NCBI GenBank assembly: GCA_029255685.2
Contig: CM055311.2
Location: forward strand, 2,466,269-2,530,268
Length of the DNA: 64,000 bases
From: Silene conica
Lineage: Eukaryota > Streptophyta > Magnoliopsida > Caryophyllales > Caryophyllaceae
Direction of reading: 5' to 3'
A program made the position numbers and the translations under genes. This document shows, one piece after another, positions 10,922 to 22,500 of this stretch (its first letter is position 1; the number at the start of each line of letters is the position of its first letter). Under the pieces are notes generated by a model. The model made no database searches and was not told where the DNA came from. It worked only from the letters and a program-made list of their open reading frames with translations.

Positions 10922-13900
10922 ATGCCTCCGCGAAGAGCCAATGCTGCGAACATCACACAAGAGGAGTTAGACCGGTTACTAGCTGAGAACGAGGCCCTAA
11001 AGGCCCAACGCATGGACTCGGCAAAAATGAGCACAATAATCGCGAGGCATCACCCTACCCAATTCACTGGGGAGGGGGAACCTCATCTGCTAGGGGCATG
11101 GTGTCGGGAATTCACTAATCTATTCGAGTTGGTGGGATGCCCTGAAGAATTGAGGGTTGACCAAGCAGCCCACTATTTGAGGGGTATGGCCGGAGATTGG
11201 TGGACCGGGAACAAGGGAGAGATCCGGGAAGCAGCTAGAGAGGATGAGACCGAGTTTGTTGCTTGGGACGCATTCAAGAGGATCTTGTACGAGGTGTTTC
11301 TACCAGAATTCCAAAAGAGCAAGCTGAGGGAGGAGTTCGATACATTCAAGATGTCGGAGGACATGACTGTAGAGGCTTACTACAGGAAATTCATCCAGTT
11401 AGCGAAGTACGTGGGAGACATGGGTTTCAATGATGCCATGATGGCAATGAAATTTGAGAGAGGGTTATCAATCGCCATCAAGAAGAGATTGATCGCAGCT
11501 CCGCCCACCACAGTCCGTGACATTTACTTAAGGGCTGGGGCGGCGGAGAGGCTTTCCGAGATGATTAAGGAGGACAAGAAGTCCAAGACAGAAAAGAGGA
11601 AGGCGGAATCAGTAACCGAGGGTTCTGCATCGAAAAAGCAAAGCACTAATAAGTTCAGTGGATATTTTGGGAATAGTGCCTCTGGTGGTGGGAGAAACCA
11701 TGGTGGGGGCAGTCACATGAGTGGAGTTTCTGGCGGTGGCTCAGCAGGAATAGTTTGTTTCGGCTGTGGGAAGAGAGGACATAAGCAGGCAGTGTGTCGC
11801 TCTTCTGGAGGGAATCAGTCCGGGGGTTATCGTACGCCTACATCCGGATACCAGGGATCTCGCACCCAGTCTTATGGTAGCAGTGGCTATCGCACACCCA
11901 TGCCCAATTATGGTGGGGGTGCGAAGTCTGGAGGGGGCGGTAATTACCAGAGGAGCTATAACAATTATCAGAGCCGCTCGTACCAGAATCAATACAATGG
12001 AGGTGGAAGCAACCAAAAGGCGGGAGCAGATGGGAATCAGCAGGTTGGGACATCTGGTGCCAGTCAGAGTGGAGTCAAGTCCAGTGGCAAGCTCTTTGCC
12101 ATGGGAAAGCAGGCAGCTCAGGAGGATGCGCATGTGGTAACCGGTACCTTTCTTGTGAACTCTAAACCTACTTTCGTACTTTTCGATTCCGGTGCCACCC
12201 ATTCGTTTGTGTCTAGAGATTATGTTAAGGCTTTGGGACTTGAGAGATTCGACTGGGTCGCGGATTCAGTGACCATACCTTCGGGCGAGTCGATAGTTTG
12301 TAATAGAGTATACGGTAGTGTACCCATCAAAATCGGGGAAACAATTTTCTATTGTGACCTCATAGAGTTTCCTCTGGGGGGTTTTGAGGTGATCCTAGGG
12401 ATGGACTGGTTGGGGAAGTATAGGGCTTTTATCGACTGCTGTCAAAAGAAAATTTCCTTGAAGGGACCTAAGGGGGTGAGGGTGTCTTACAAGGGATATC
12501 GAATCAAACCAAAAATCAAATTCATTTCTGTCAACACCCTGAAGTCTAGCTTGAGGAAAGAAGAGAGCCTGATCCTATGCCAAATGTGGGATTGTGAGGC
12601 TGAGACCCCCAAGACTAGTGAGATACCTGTGGTACGGGAGTTTGAGGGAGTTTTTCGTGACGACGTTCCGGGGTTACCGCCAAGGAGGGAAGTGGAATTC
12701 TCCATCGACCTAAAACCAGGGGCAGGACCAATATCTAAATCACCGTACCGTATGGGACCGAAGGAGATAGAGGATTTGAAGAAGCAGTTGGATGAACTAG
12801 CTGAGAAAGGGTTCATCCGACCCAGTGTGTCGCCCTGGGGAGCACCCGTTTTGTTTGTGAAGAAGAAGGATGGTAGTTTGAGACTTTGTGTTGACTACCG
12901 AGAGTTGAACAATGTGACCATCAAGAACCGTTATCCTTTGCCGAGAATTGACGACTTGTTCGATCAGTTAAGTGGAGCTGGGGTTTTCTCCAAGATTGAT
13001 TTGAGATCCGGGTATCATCAGTTGAGAATAAAGGATGAAGATATTCCAAAGACCGCTTTCCGAACGAGGTTTGGCCACTATGAATTTGTGGTTATGCCCT
13101 TTGGATTGACTAATGCTCCAGGTGTGTTCATGGACTTGATGAACCGAGTCTTCAGCCCATATCTGGACAAGTTTGTGGTGGTATTCATAGATGATATCCT
13201 GGTATACTCCAAGAATACAAGAGAGCACGAGGACCATTTGAGGAAAGTACTTCAGACCTTGGAAGAACATAAACTCAATGCTAAGTTGAGTAAGTGTGAG
13301 TTCTGGTTGGAGAGAGTGGCGTTTTTGGGGCATGTAATTTCAAAGGAGGGAGTGTCTGTCGACCCTAGTAAGATTGAGGCTGTGACTAAGTGGCAAAGTC
13401 CGAAGAATGTGAGTGAGATTCGAAGCTTTCTGGGATTGGCTGGATATTATCGGAGATTTGTCAAAGATTTTTCAAAGATAGCAAAGCCGTTGACGTCGTT
13501 AATGAGGAAAGAGAACCGTTTTGTCTGGGATGAGAGTTGTGAGAAGGCATTCCTAACCCTTAAGGAACGTCTGACAACAGCTCCTATCCTTGCTTTGGCA
13601 GTTGGGAGTGATAACTTCGAGGTGTATACTGACGCTTCGAAGCATGGATTGGGATGTGTGCTAATGCAGAATGGAAGGGTGATCGCGTATGCTTCTCGCC
13701 AGTTGAAGACCTATGAAGAAAATTATCCGACTCATGATTTGGAATTGGGCGCAGTCGTTTTCGCACTTAAATTGTGGCGCCATTACCTTTATGGAGCCAC
13801 TTTTAAGGTGTTTTCTGATCATAAGAGCCTGAAGTATATCTACACCCAGAAAGAGTTGAACATGCGGCAGAGGAGATGGATAGAGTTAATCGGAGATTAT

Positions 13901-15520
13901 GATATGCAGATTGTCTACCACGAAGGCAAGGCAAATGTGGTAGCTGACGCCCTAAGTAGGAAATCTGTCCATGCTTTGGGTTGTGCCAGGTCGAGAGTGA
14001 GGTTGCATGGTGAACTAAGGGAGATGGGAATATTTATGATCCGGAAAGGGGATACCCTTAGTGACTTGACAGTAGAGCCTGAGTTGTATGGTGAGATTCG
14101 GGAGTTGCAAGGTAATAATGGGAGAATCCAGAAGTGGCGCAGGATGGTGGAGAGTGAGGGTAGAGAGTCTGCATCCAAGTTCAGTAATCATACTGATGGT
14201 AGTTTGAGGTTCAGTGGGCGATGGTGTGTTCCGGATGTGGAGGAGCTAAAGAAGAAGATCCTAACTGAAGCTCATGCTACTCCGTATTCCGTTCACCCAG
14301 GGGGTGATAAGCTGTATAAAGATCTTAAGAAGACGTTCTGGTGGCCTAACATGAAGAAGGAAGTCGCAGAATTTGTGTCGAGGTGTTTGACTTGTCAGAG
14401 AGTGAAAGGGGAGCATAAGAGACCTCAAGGGAAAGTTCAACCGTTGGATGTACCAGAGTGGAAGTGGGAGAACATTTTGATGGACTTTATCGTGGGGTTG
14501 CCTCGGACTCAGAGGGGCAACAACATGATTTGGGTGATTGTGGATCGTTTGACTAAGTCAGCTCACTTTATTCCAATGAAAGATACCTGGAGTAAAGCCG
14601 AGTTGGCTAAGTCATATGTTCAGAATGTGGTCAAACTGCATGGCGTACCCAAGGATATTGTTTCAGATCGAGACTCGAGGTTTATATCCAGATTTTGGCA
14701 GGAGTTGCAGACAGCATTGGGTACCCAATTGAAGATGAGTACTGCCTTCCACCCAGCTACTGACGGTCAGACGGAGAGAACGATTCAGACCCTTGAGGAT
14801 ATGTTGAGGGCTTGTGTACTTGAGTTCGGAGGATCTTGGGAAGATCGACTGGGGTTGATCGAGTTTTCTTATAATAACAGCTACCATGCAAGCATAGGCA
14901 TGGCCCCTTTCGAGGCTCTATACGGGAGGAAGTGTCGGAGCCCTGTGTGTTGGGATGATCGAGCTGATGTTGTGACATTGGGGCCAGATATGATCCAGGA
15001 GATGGTGGAGCAGGTTCAGATTATTCGACAGAGGATGAGGGCCGCTCAGGATAGACAGAAGAGCTATGCCGATCTGAAGAGGAGCGATATTTCATTTGAG
15101 GTCGGGCAGAAAGTACTACTGAAAGTCTCTCCGATGAAGGGTGTGATGAGATTCGGCAAGCGTGGCAAACTGAGTCAGAAATTTATTGGACCATTTGAGA
15201 TCTTGGGCAGAGTTGGAGAGGTGGCATATCGCTTAGCTTTACCTCCAACCCTATCCAAGGTCCATAATGTGTTCCATGTGTCCCAGTTGAGGAAATATGT
15301 GAGTTACCCATCACATGTACTTCAGCACGAGGTGATTGAGGTAGATGAGCAGTTGTCATACATTAAGACTCCGAAAGAAATTCTAGACAGGAAGGTGCGG
15401 AAAACTCGCAATGGAGAGACGATCTTGGTGAAGGTCCTGTGGACCAATCATAATCAGGAGGAGGCTACATGGGAGCCTGAGTCATCCATGAGAGAGCGTT
15501 ATCCGCATTTGTTCGATTGA
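10922..15520 (+). CDS. Chromovirus gag-pol polyprotein
   Basis: One open frame; ATG at 10922 ([10 protein letters not shown]) is preferred, and an in-frame ATG at 10871 also exists. Residues are counted from 10871. The order is gag capsid domain (about 60-210), CCHC knuckle [14 protein letters not shown] (about 295-308), aspartic protease with [10 protein letters not shown] (D about 439), then RT with [20 protein letters not shown] and catalytic VFIDDILVY (about 772). RNase H ([10 protein letters not shown], about 919) follows, then integrase with an HHCC zinc finger (C-pair CLTCQRVKG) and the D,D,E core ([22 protein letters not shown]). The C-terminus reads [20 protein letters not shown], a chromodomain-like tail typical of Tekay/Del chromoviruses. 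No stop or frameshift interrupts it and all catalytic motifs are present, so the element may be autonomous. Confidence 0.97.
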   Translation: MPPRRANAANITQEELDRLLAENEALKAQRMDSAKMSTIIARHHPTQFTGEGEPHLLGAWCREFTNLFELVGCPEELRVDQAAHYLRGMAGDWWTGNKGEIREAAREDETEFVAWDAFKRILYEVFLPEFQKSKLREEFDTFKMSEDMTVEAYYRKFIQLAKYVGDMGFNDAMMAMKFERGLSIAIKKRLIAAPPTTVRDIYLRAGAAERLSEMIKEDKKSKTEKRKAESVTEGSASKKQSTNKFSGYFGNSASGGGRNHGGGSHMSGVSGGGSAGIVCFGCGKRGHKQAVCRSSGGNQSGGYRTPTSGYQGSRTQSYGSSGYRTPMPNYGGGAKSGGGGNYQRSYNNYQSRSYQNQYNGGGSNQKAGADGNQQVGTSGASQSGVKSSGKLFAMGKQAAQEDAHVVTGTFLVNSKPTFVLFDSGATHSFVSRDYVKALGLERFDWVADSVTIPSGESIVCNRVYGSVPIKIGETIFYCDLIEFPLGGFEVILGMDWLGKYRAFIDCCQKKISLKGPKGVRVSYKGYRIKPKIKFISVNTLKSSLRKEESLILCQMWDCEAETPKTSEIPVVREFEGVFRDDVPGLPPRREVEFSIDLKPGAGPISKSPYRMGPKEIEDLKKQLDELAEKGFIRPSVSPWGAPVLFVKKKDGSLRLCVDYRELNNVTIKNRYPLPRIDDLFDQLSGAGVFSKIDLRSGYHQLRIKDEDIPKTAFRTRFGHYEFVVMPFGLTNAPGVFMDLMNRVFSPYLDKFVVVFIDDILVYSKNTREHEDHLRKVLQTLEEHKLNAKLSKCEFWLERVAFLGHVISKEGVSVDPSKIEAVTKWQSPKNVSEIRSFLGLAGYYRRFVKDFSKIAKPLTSLMRKENRFVWDESCEKAFLTLKERLTTAPILALAVGSDNFEVYTDASKHGLGCVLMQNGRVIAYASRQLKTYEENYPTHDLELGAVVFALKLWRHYLYGATFKVFSDHKSLKYIYTQKELNMRQRRWIELIGDYDMQIVYHEGKANVVADALSRKSVHALGCARSRVRLHGELREMGIFMIRKGDTLSDLTVEPELYGEIRELQGNNGRIQKWRRMVESEGRESASKFSNHTDGSLRFSGRWCVPDVEELKKKILTEAHATPYSVHPGGDKLYKDLKKTFWWPNMKKEVAEFVSRCLTCQRVKGEHKRPQGKVQPLDVPEWKWENILMDFIVGLPRTQRGNNMIWVIVDRLTKSAHFIPMKDTWSKAELAKSYVQNVVKLHGVPKDIVSDRDSRFISRFWQELQTALGTQLKMSTAFHPATDGQTERTIQTLEDMLRACVLEFGGSWEDRLGLIEFSYNNSYHASIGMAPFEALYGRKCRSPVCWDDRADVVTLGPDMIQEMVEQVQIIRQRMRAAQDRQKSYADLKRSDISFEVGQKVLLKVSPMKGVMRFGKRGKLSQKFIGPFEILGRVGEVAYRLALPPTLSKVHNVFHVSQLRKYVSYPSHVLQHEVIEVDEQLSYIKTPKEILDRKVRKTRNGETILVKVLWTNHNQEEATWEPESSMRERYPHLFD

Positions 15521-15685
15521 GGTAAGTTACGCGGACGTAACTTTTCTTTAAGGGGGGTGGAATGTGACATTCTGTGATTTAAGTCAGTTTATGCAGACTG
15601 TTGTGTGATGTTTTGTGTTCCAAGTGCGTTGAGTTGGTTGTTTTGTCACCTAAGTGGGGACGAACTTCGGGACGAACTTCATTTT
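15521..15685. other. Chromovirus 3' non-coding stretch
   Basis: Short spacer between the polyprotein stop and the purine tract. It contains the near-repeated GGACGAACTTC words at about 15658-15680. Confidence 0.6.
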
Positions 15686-15698
15686 AAGGGGGGAAGAC
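15686..15698 (+). promoter_or_regulatory. Polypurine tract
   Basis: AAGGGGGGAAGAC directly precedes the 3' LTR. It is the plus-strand priming site for this element. Confidence 0.85.
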
Positions 15699-16962
15699 TG
15701 TAATACCTCAAAATTTTAGACTCGATAATTAAGATTTTAATTGTGTCGATAAATGTTTTATGTGTTGAGCACCTATGTTTAAGTTTCCAAGCTAAGCAAG
15801 TGGTTATGCTTTTATGAGGATTCGATCCCTATATCTTTGGCACACGGTTGTGTGGTTATGAGGGATCGATCCCTGAACCTCTAGACTCGGTGATTTGGGC
15901 CTCGTAAGTCGTGCTACACCCAAGCCCACACGGCTGTTTTGTGGAATTTAACTCAAAACCTACTAATACTACTCCCTACCGTCACCCTTTTAACATAATT
16001 CTAAGACCTAAGTTACCCTAATCTATCATTCTATCACCATACACTCTCAGCCGTCACGACAAAGCTTGGGAAGGCAGTGCTCACGGTGGTTACTAGGCAG
16101 CCTAACGGTGGTCGTTTTAGAGGTAAACTTAGTGTGACAACACGTTTCTGCTTCTCCTTTCGATTCCTTGTTGTTTTCTTCTGTTTTCGAGGGTGTTTTC
16201 ATAAGTGATGAATCGAGTCAGTGTTTAAACCTTGATCTGTGATGCTAGGGGAAGGGTGTGGTCTAGCAAGGGGATGGTCGTTGGTCACCAGGAACCACCA
16301 ATTATGGTGGTTTTGTCGTCTGAAACAACCCGGCTGTTTCAGTTGCAGTCAATGGTTACCTGTGTGGTTTTGTGGGGGTGTATTCGAGTCTGTTTTGGGT
16401 TGGTTTCTCGAGTCAGGGTTTTCGTTTTGGGTTGGTGGTTGTCGGAGGTGCGTCTTGGTGGGTGGCGTGTCCATCATAGGAGGCTAGGTTAGCGGCTGTG
16501 ATGGTGGTTTGTAGCCTGGTCGTTCTCTGTTTTTTTTTAATATGCTAATGTCGGGTTCAGAGGTTGTATTGGGGGTGGTACCACCGTTGACTCGAGGGAG
16601 GTCGACACGGTGGTACCACCGTGGTTTAGAGGACCGGTGTCAGGGGTTTGTGTGGGTGTCGGTTTTGGGTGGTTGGCTGTTCTGGGTGGCTGTCGACAGG
16701 GGGCTGTAAGGGAGGCTGGTCACGTGTGGGGTGGAGTTCCAGCAGGTTTATGGTGGCTGGTTCTCTTCACCAGTGGCCGGCGACCTGGGTGTCAGTGGTC
16801 GCCGGGGTCGTAGGTGGTGCAGGGTTTGTGGGCTGACGGTGGTTGGTGGCTGTGGTGGTGTTGTGGCCGTGGTAGGAGGGTAGCGGTCTTAGGTGTCCTT
16901 GAGTCGGGCTGTTTTAGGAGGTAGACTCGTTTTATTTATTTTGTTTTATTTCTAAACTCTTG

Positions 16963-17031
<69 letters not shown>

Positions 17032-17559
17032 TATGTTTTTAATGTTAAGTAATAATATTATGGTATTAGGCTTGTATTAATATTTCATTGATATGCTACG
17101 GTTTTGGGTCGTGCTAATTAATGATGCGAGTCGGGAAATTATTTAAGTTCTGGGAGTTCTATTTTCTTTGGGAGTTGTATATTTTGGGAAGTTTCTATAA
17201 CTGGAAGGTTTCTACTTTTGGAAACTTTCCACTTATGGGAAGTTTCCATAAGTGGAAAGTTTCTATTTATAGTAAGCATAGTTGTTAAGGGGTTTGGGAA
17301 GGTTATTTATTCGTTACGTATATGTGTATAGGTAGCGGGTTTCGCGTGGAACATTTCTAGCAAGCCTTGGATTATTTGCGTTCCTGCTATTTCAGGTAGG
17401 GGAAAATACTGTATATGATGTTGTGTAAACTGTTCTTATTTATTATTAAGCATGTTAGTGATATAATATGATGTGATCGTTATATTATGTTATCTATATT
17501 ATTCTGAGATATCGTTACAATGTGAATATATATTGGGTCTTGTGATATGGTGATGGATC
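15699..17559 (+). repeat. Chromovirus 3' LTR, left part
   Basis: Nearly identical to 8001 onward. It is broken at 17559, inside the first 27-bp repeat unit, by the copia insertion (TSD GGATC, 17555-17559) and resumes at 28432. Confidence 0.95.
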
Positions 17560-18513
17560 TGTTGGGGCTGGTGTCATACTTTTCTATTATTATCAGTTGA
17601 TCCACGTTTATCAATAACGGTTGGCTTGATAGATAAGTTTGACGTTATTGTCATACGGATGGCGGTGATCAACTGCTCCCTATACGTCACACCTATAGGA
17701 CACGTTTGAGAGATGTGAAGGTATGAAAATACAGTCACATTTATGCCGGATATGACTAAACAGTTAGTCAGAGGTATTGACTATTAAATTAGTCAATGAG
17801 ATGTTGAGATTATTATTTAATACGGATTAAATAATTTTAGCTAATGCGGATTACATGATTAATTCGTAAAATTAAATACAAGCAGTTATATTTAATTAAA
17901 TATTGAATTTGCGTATTAATATAAACAGTTATATTAATTTGGCCAATTATACAATATCGTATTTTATCAGACCATTATTAATATATCGACTGTATTAATA
18001 TCTGATAACATGTGTGCGATTTATAATAAATACCCGCAAATTATATTTTAGCAAAATGGGTCGAATCATGCATTGGAATAAGGTAAGAGTGGAAAGCCCA
18101 CTCCTACCCAAGACCAATCTCGGCCGGCCAAGTATTACAAAACGAGAGAACTTCTCCTTTTGTGAGACTACTGATTGTTTTACTGATTAAAAACAGATCT
18201 CGAGAATAATTAGGGTTTTGAGAACATCTTTTTCCCAAAACTCAGATCTCACATCTAAAACCTCAAAAGGCTCTCCCCATATTACAAGGCAATTGAAGAG
18301 TATTTTCTAGCACACGCGGCATCATCTCAATCAAGTCTTGGGTGCAAGTTATAGGAGGGAATTTACTTTAATTCCTGTTCTTAGGCCATAAGCACAAAGG
18401 ACCAAAGGTTGATTTCTTTTTCATGCTTTTAATTAACTTATGACTATAATCACAATTGTATGTTTCATTATAATCCTGCAAGTTTGGGGCGAATACATGC
18501 TTTATTCCCCACA
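17560..18513 (+). repeat. Copia 5' LTR
   Basis: 954 bp, TGTTGGGGCTGG...TTCCCCACA. Compared with the 3' LTR it lacks exactly 51 bp (equivalent to 27438-27488) directly after GGCTGGTGTC. Otherwise it shows only scattered substitutions. Confidence 0.95.
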
Positions 18514-18515
18514 AG

Positions 18516-18528
18516 TGGTATCAGAGCC
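18516..18528 (+). promoter_or_regulatory. Primer binding site, initiator-Met tRNA type
   Basis: TGGTATCAGAGCC two bases after the 5' LTR, the canonical plant copia priming site. Its reversed copy lies at 23761-23773, next to the inverted LTR. Confidence 0.93.
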
Positions 18529-18601
18529 AGGCCATGAAAATTTTACCTTTGTGTTTTTCGTAAGTTTTAAAACCTGAAAAATCGTCTTCTGCCGCTAAGT
18601 C

Positions 18602-18824
18602 GGTCGATCGACCCCCCGTTGCGGTCGGTCGACCGCCTCCTGCGTGTTTTTCTGTTTCGACAGTTTATCTTTTGGGAGAAATCGTGTTCAGAAACTCGGT
18701 TTCGTGTTTTGTGGTCGGTCGACCTGTTTTTCGGGTCGGTCGACCATTCTGCTTTAAAAAAAAAAAAAAAAATTTTTTTTTTTCGCCGGGTGGTCGGTAG
18801 ACCTGTTTCTTGGGTCGGTAGACC
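18602..18824. repeat. Three paired-palindrome motifs in copia leader
   Basis: Pairs start at 18602/18623 (GGTCGATCGACC, GGTCGGTCGACC), 18713/18734 (both GGTCGGTCGACC) and 18792/18813 (both GGTCGGTAGACC). Each pair is 12 + 9 + 12 bp with starts exactly 21 bp apart. The reversed arm carries the same three pairs at 23466/23487, 23544/23565 and 23654/23675, also 21 bp apart. Confidence 0.95.
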
Positions 18825-20174
18825 ACCCCTGTAACAGACTCGTTTTTTTTTATTTTCCGAAAATAACATGTTTTATTTTCACATGGCCTTTAGTAATATA
18901 CTATATACGGAAATAGTATATTATTAATTTTGTGAAACGGTTCACCCTCGTTTGATACATATTATTTTAAAACGGTTTAAAATAATAGGATTATAAACTT
19001 ATTAAAATTAAAGTGGTTAAAACGGTATAATCACATAATTTTAATCCTAAAAGGTGGTTTGGTAAAAATTTATTAATCATAATAACAGTATTATGTCATG
19101 TATGAATTTTATTTAGTTGATGCATTTTTATTTATCGTCTTGTGAATGCCTTGAATGCTTTCAATAACGTATTTAATTTTTGCAAACGGTTGTAACTTAG
19201 TGTGGCCTTAGTAGATTGTGTTACCGTAATGATGGAACACAGTCTTGCTTGTAATTTTGAGATCTTGAATCTCCGTTTTGGGTTTTTGCCATGTAATTAC
19301 TTTTGTATTTAAATTAGAATGTATCTAAGACTACTTTTGTAATTTAAATTAGTAATTTTGTGAACACCGAAGACGGAGACCGGATGCTCACTCCCACTGC
19401 AAGGACCAAGATGGAACATCAAGACAAGCTTCAAGGGTCCAACAATGGATTCCAAGTTGTTTTATGTTTATTTTGGTAGGATAGGCCATACTAGGACTTT
19501 TATTTACGTTTATCGCATTTATTTTATGCTTTCATCGGTAATAGCTTGCATCATATTCCGCCTAAAACCAAACCACCTATTACATGCCTGAAAACTGACT
19601 CATGTAGAGGTTACGCGTTAGTTTTCTGTGACAATACAGATGTCACATGTCAATTGCAAAGCCATCACTTTATTTCATTCATTCACGAATATGCTAGATT
19701 TTAGTTCACTTAATATGAATAAATATAAGTCGATGGGGTCTTCCTCGTATAACAAAAAATTAAGAATAGTCTTTATAAATCAGCCTCCCATGAATCCCTT
19801 CTTCGTCGGTAGGCATAATATGACCCCTTCTACGTCGGGTAAGTGGGAACAGATGATTTATTTTATCTCAACATCGTGGTCACTCGATACTATCTAGCGA
19901 CTGTGATGGACTAATAGATAGGATTTACGGAAATCTATCGACCAAGAGTTCCAACGGTGGAATTAGCCAAGCTGTGGGCTTATCAATATACGGAAATTGA
20001 GTCTTGGGATCGTTTATATAATTCTTGAGGGAGATCAATTATATAAATGCATGAGTCTACGAGTTTAAATTCAATTTAATATAGACTTAAATCACAACAA
20101 TGAGTTGCTTATATGGTTCTGTTTTATCTTCTTTTCAGTGTAGAACACGTTCAATTAAACTGCTGTATAACTAA
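18825..20174. other. Copia leader between LTR and gag
   Basis: Long non-coding leader, 1.66 kb from LTR to gag, with small ORFs that show no known motif. From 19785 onward it reads identical to the reversed arm (up to 22500). Before that point the two arms differ at many positions. Confidence 0.7.
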
Positions 20175-20789
20175 ATGGCTGGTGAAGACCCAATGCCAAG
20201 TGCCAAGCTAGCACGTGAATCCTGGCTAAAAGCCTTCATGGACTCCATGAATCAGTCTACTAGACTGAGGAATGATGGGTCAAACTTCTCTGACTGGGAG
20301 GCAGCACTACGGAATGCTGCCATTGCTGACGGAAAGCTCAAGTACTTAACTGAGCCCATTCCGCCACACCCAGGAACTGGAGCTAGAGCTAACGAAGTTC
20401 GCGCTCATAGCGACTTCGTCATGGAAGCGGGTGCGATAAAGAACGTACTCATCTATGCAATGGAATCCAATTTTCAAAGACGCTTCATAACCCATGGTGC
20501 AAACAAGATTTTCACCACGCTCACTAACGAATTCTCAAAGGCTCCGAGAATCGTTTCTTATGAGCATACCTGTCGCTTCTTTGAAGCGAAACTCCAGAAG
20601 GGCCAAGCGGTTAGCCCACATATTCTTCACATGATTGAAAATATCGAAAAACTGGAGGCCCTAAACTGTAAGATCAGTGAGAACATAATCGTTGATCGAA
20701 TGCTTCATTCGCTTCATGATGGGTTCGCCCTCTTTAGGGCCAACTACTACATGAACGACATGAACAAGACTCCTCATGAGCTCCACTGA
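20175..20789 (+). pseudogene. Copia gag, N-terminal part
   Basis: Begins MAGEDPMPSAKLARESWLKA. The capsid-type core of plant copia gag proteins (UBN2-like) covers most of the 204 codons (FSDWEAALRNAA, LQKGQAVSPHILHMIENIEK, DRMLHSLHDGFALFRANYY). The frame then breaks into integrase-derived sequence at about 20788, so the C-terminal part with the CCHC knuckle is missing. An exact reversed copy lies at 21496-22110. Gag normally builds the virus-like particle; this truncated form is probably not functional. Confidence 0.88.
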
Positions 20790-21154
20790 TGACTCGTATC
20801 ACCGAACAACGTGTTTTTGTTTCGGCTAGTGCGACGTTCTTAGAGTATGTTTTGACCGATCTCGGGCCGAGCTTATCCTCGTGTCTCCACTTGACATAAG
20901 CCTCGCAGCCCCAAACCCGAATAAAGGACAAGTTGGGGACCGTTACCTTCCATAATTCGTATAGAGACTTGTCAACAGCTTTAGACGGACTTCAGTTAAG
21001 AATTAGAGCGGCCGACAAAAGAGCATAGCCCCACAATGAATCAGGCACAACGGTAAGATCAGTGAGAACATAATTGTTAGCCCACATATTCTTCACATGA
21101 TTGAGAATATCGCTTCTTTGAGGCGAAACTCCAGAAGGGCCAAGCTGATCTTAC
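20788..21154. other. Scrambled integrase/gag pieces at palindrome core
   Basis: In + order: integrase piece in + sense (EQRVFVSASATFLE-like, to about 20843), then integrase in reverse sense (minus-strand SFIRVWGCEAYVKWRHEDKL, about 20844-21050). Gag pieces in + sense follow, out of order: a TAAGATCAGTGAGAACATAAT piece, an AGCCCACATATTCTTCACAT piece, and a CTTCTTTGAGGCGAAACTCC piece. The next few bases, TGATCTTACAGTTT, are gag in reverse. The normal gag order is third piece, second piece, first piece. Successive backward jumps and strand switches explain this best. Confidence 0.85.
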
Positions 21155-21495
21155 AGTTTCGCCTCAAAGAAGCGATATTCTCAATCATGTGAAGAATATG
21201 TGGGCTAACAATTATGTTCTCACTGATCTTACCGTTGTGCCTGATTCATTGTGGGGCTATGCTCTTTTGTCGGCCGCTCTAATTCTTAACTGAAGTCCGT
21301 CTAAAGCTGTTGACAAGTCTCTATACGAATTATGGAAGGTAACGGTCCCCAACTTGTCCTTTATTCGGGTTTGGGGCTGCGAGGCTTATGTCAAGTGGAG
21401 ACACGAGGATAAGCTCGGCCCGAGATCGGTCAAAACATACTCTAAGAACGTCGCACTAGCCGAAACAAAAACACGTTGTTCGGTGATACGAGTCA

Positions 21496-22110
21496 TCAGT
21501 GGAGCTCATGAGGAGTCTTGTTCATGTCGTTCATGTAGTAGTTGGCCCTAAAGAGGGCGAACCCATCATGAAGCGAATGAAGCATTCGATCAACGATTAT
21601 GTTCTCACTGATCTTACAGTTTAGGGCCTCCAGTTTTTCGATATTTTCAATCATGTGAAGAATATGTGGGCTAACCGCTTGGCCCTTCTGGAGTTTCGCT
21701 TCAAAGAAGCGACAGGTATGCTCATAAGAAACGATTCTCGGAGCCTTTGAGAATTCGTTAGTGAGCGTGGTGAAAATCTTGTTTGCACCATGGGTTATGA
21801 AGCGTCTTTGAAAATTGGATTCCATTGCATAGATGAGTACGTTCTTTATCGCACCCGCTTCCATGACGAAGTCGCTATGAGCGCGAACTTCGTTAGCTCT
21901 AGCTCCAGTTCCTGGGTGTGGCGGAATGGGCTCAGTTAAGTACTTGAGCTTTCCGTCAGCAATGGCAGCATTCCGTAGTGCTGCCTCCCAGTCAGAGAAG
22001 TTTGACCCATCATTCCTCAGTCTAGTAGACTGATTCATGGAGTCCATGAAGGCCTTTAGCCAGGATTCACGTGCTAGCTTGGCACTTGGCATTGGGTCTT
22101 CACCAGCCAT
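21496..22110 (-). pseudogene. Copia gag, reversed copy
   Basis: Same 204-residue product as 20175-20789, on the minus strand in the right palindrome arm. The identity of two full reading frames in opposite orientation suggests recent duplication or ongoing gene conversion between the arms. Confidence 0.9.
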
Positions 22111-22500
22111 TTAGTTATACAGCAGTTTAATTGAACGTGTTCTACACTGAAAAGAAGATAAAACAGAACCATATAAGCAACTCATTGTTGTGATTTAAGT
22201 CTATATTAAATTGAATTTAAACTCGTAGACTCATGCATTTATATAATTGATCTCCCTCAAGAATTATATAAACGATCCCAAGACTCAATTTCCGTATATT
22301 GATAAGCCCACAGCTTGGCTAATTCCACCGTTGGAACTCTTGGTCGATAGATTTCCGTAAATCCTATCTATTAGTCCATCACAGTCGCTAGATAGTATCG
22401 AGTGACCACGATGTTGAGATAAAATAAATCATCTGTTCCCACTTACCCGACGTAGAAGGGGTCATATTATGCCTACCGACGAAGAAGGGATTCATGGGAG

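Larger units (their letters stand above)
19785..22500. repeat. Near-perfect inverted repeat, arms 1346 bp, 24-bp spacer
   Basis: 19785-21130 and 21155-22500 read as exact reverse complements everywhere I compared them, including both gag copies. The spacer is 21131-21154. Identity stops abruptly at 19784/22501 (C versus A in the reading strand). Beyond that the arms continue as a diverged inverted repeat out to the LTR ends (17560 and 24773), so the full arms are about 3.6 kb. Confidence 0.93.

Noticed and set aside
18756-18783. A/T run in the copia leader as a promoter or terminator
   Set aside because: Simple homopolymer expansion between two motif pairs; the reversed arm has a run of different length. 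No regulatory evidence.
20734-21551. The duplicated 65-codon SFIRVWGCEAYVKW ORFs as small genes
   Set aside because: They are integrase fragments on the two palindrome arms, cut off on both sides by rearrangement.
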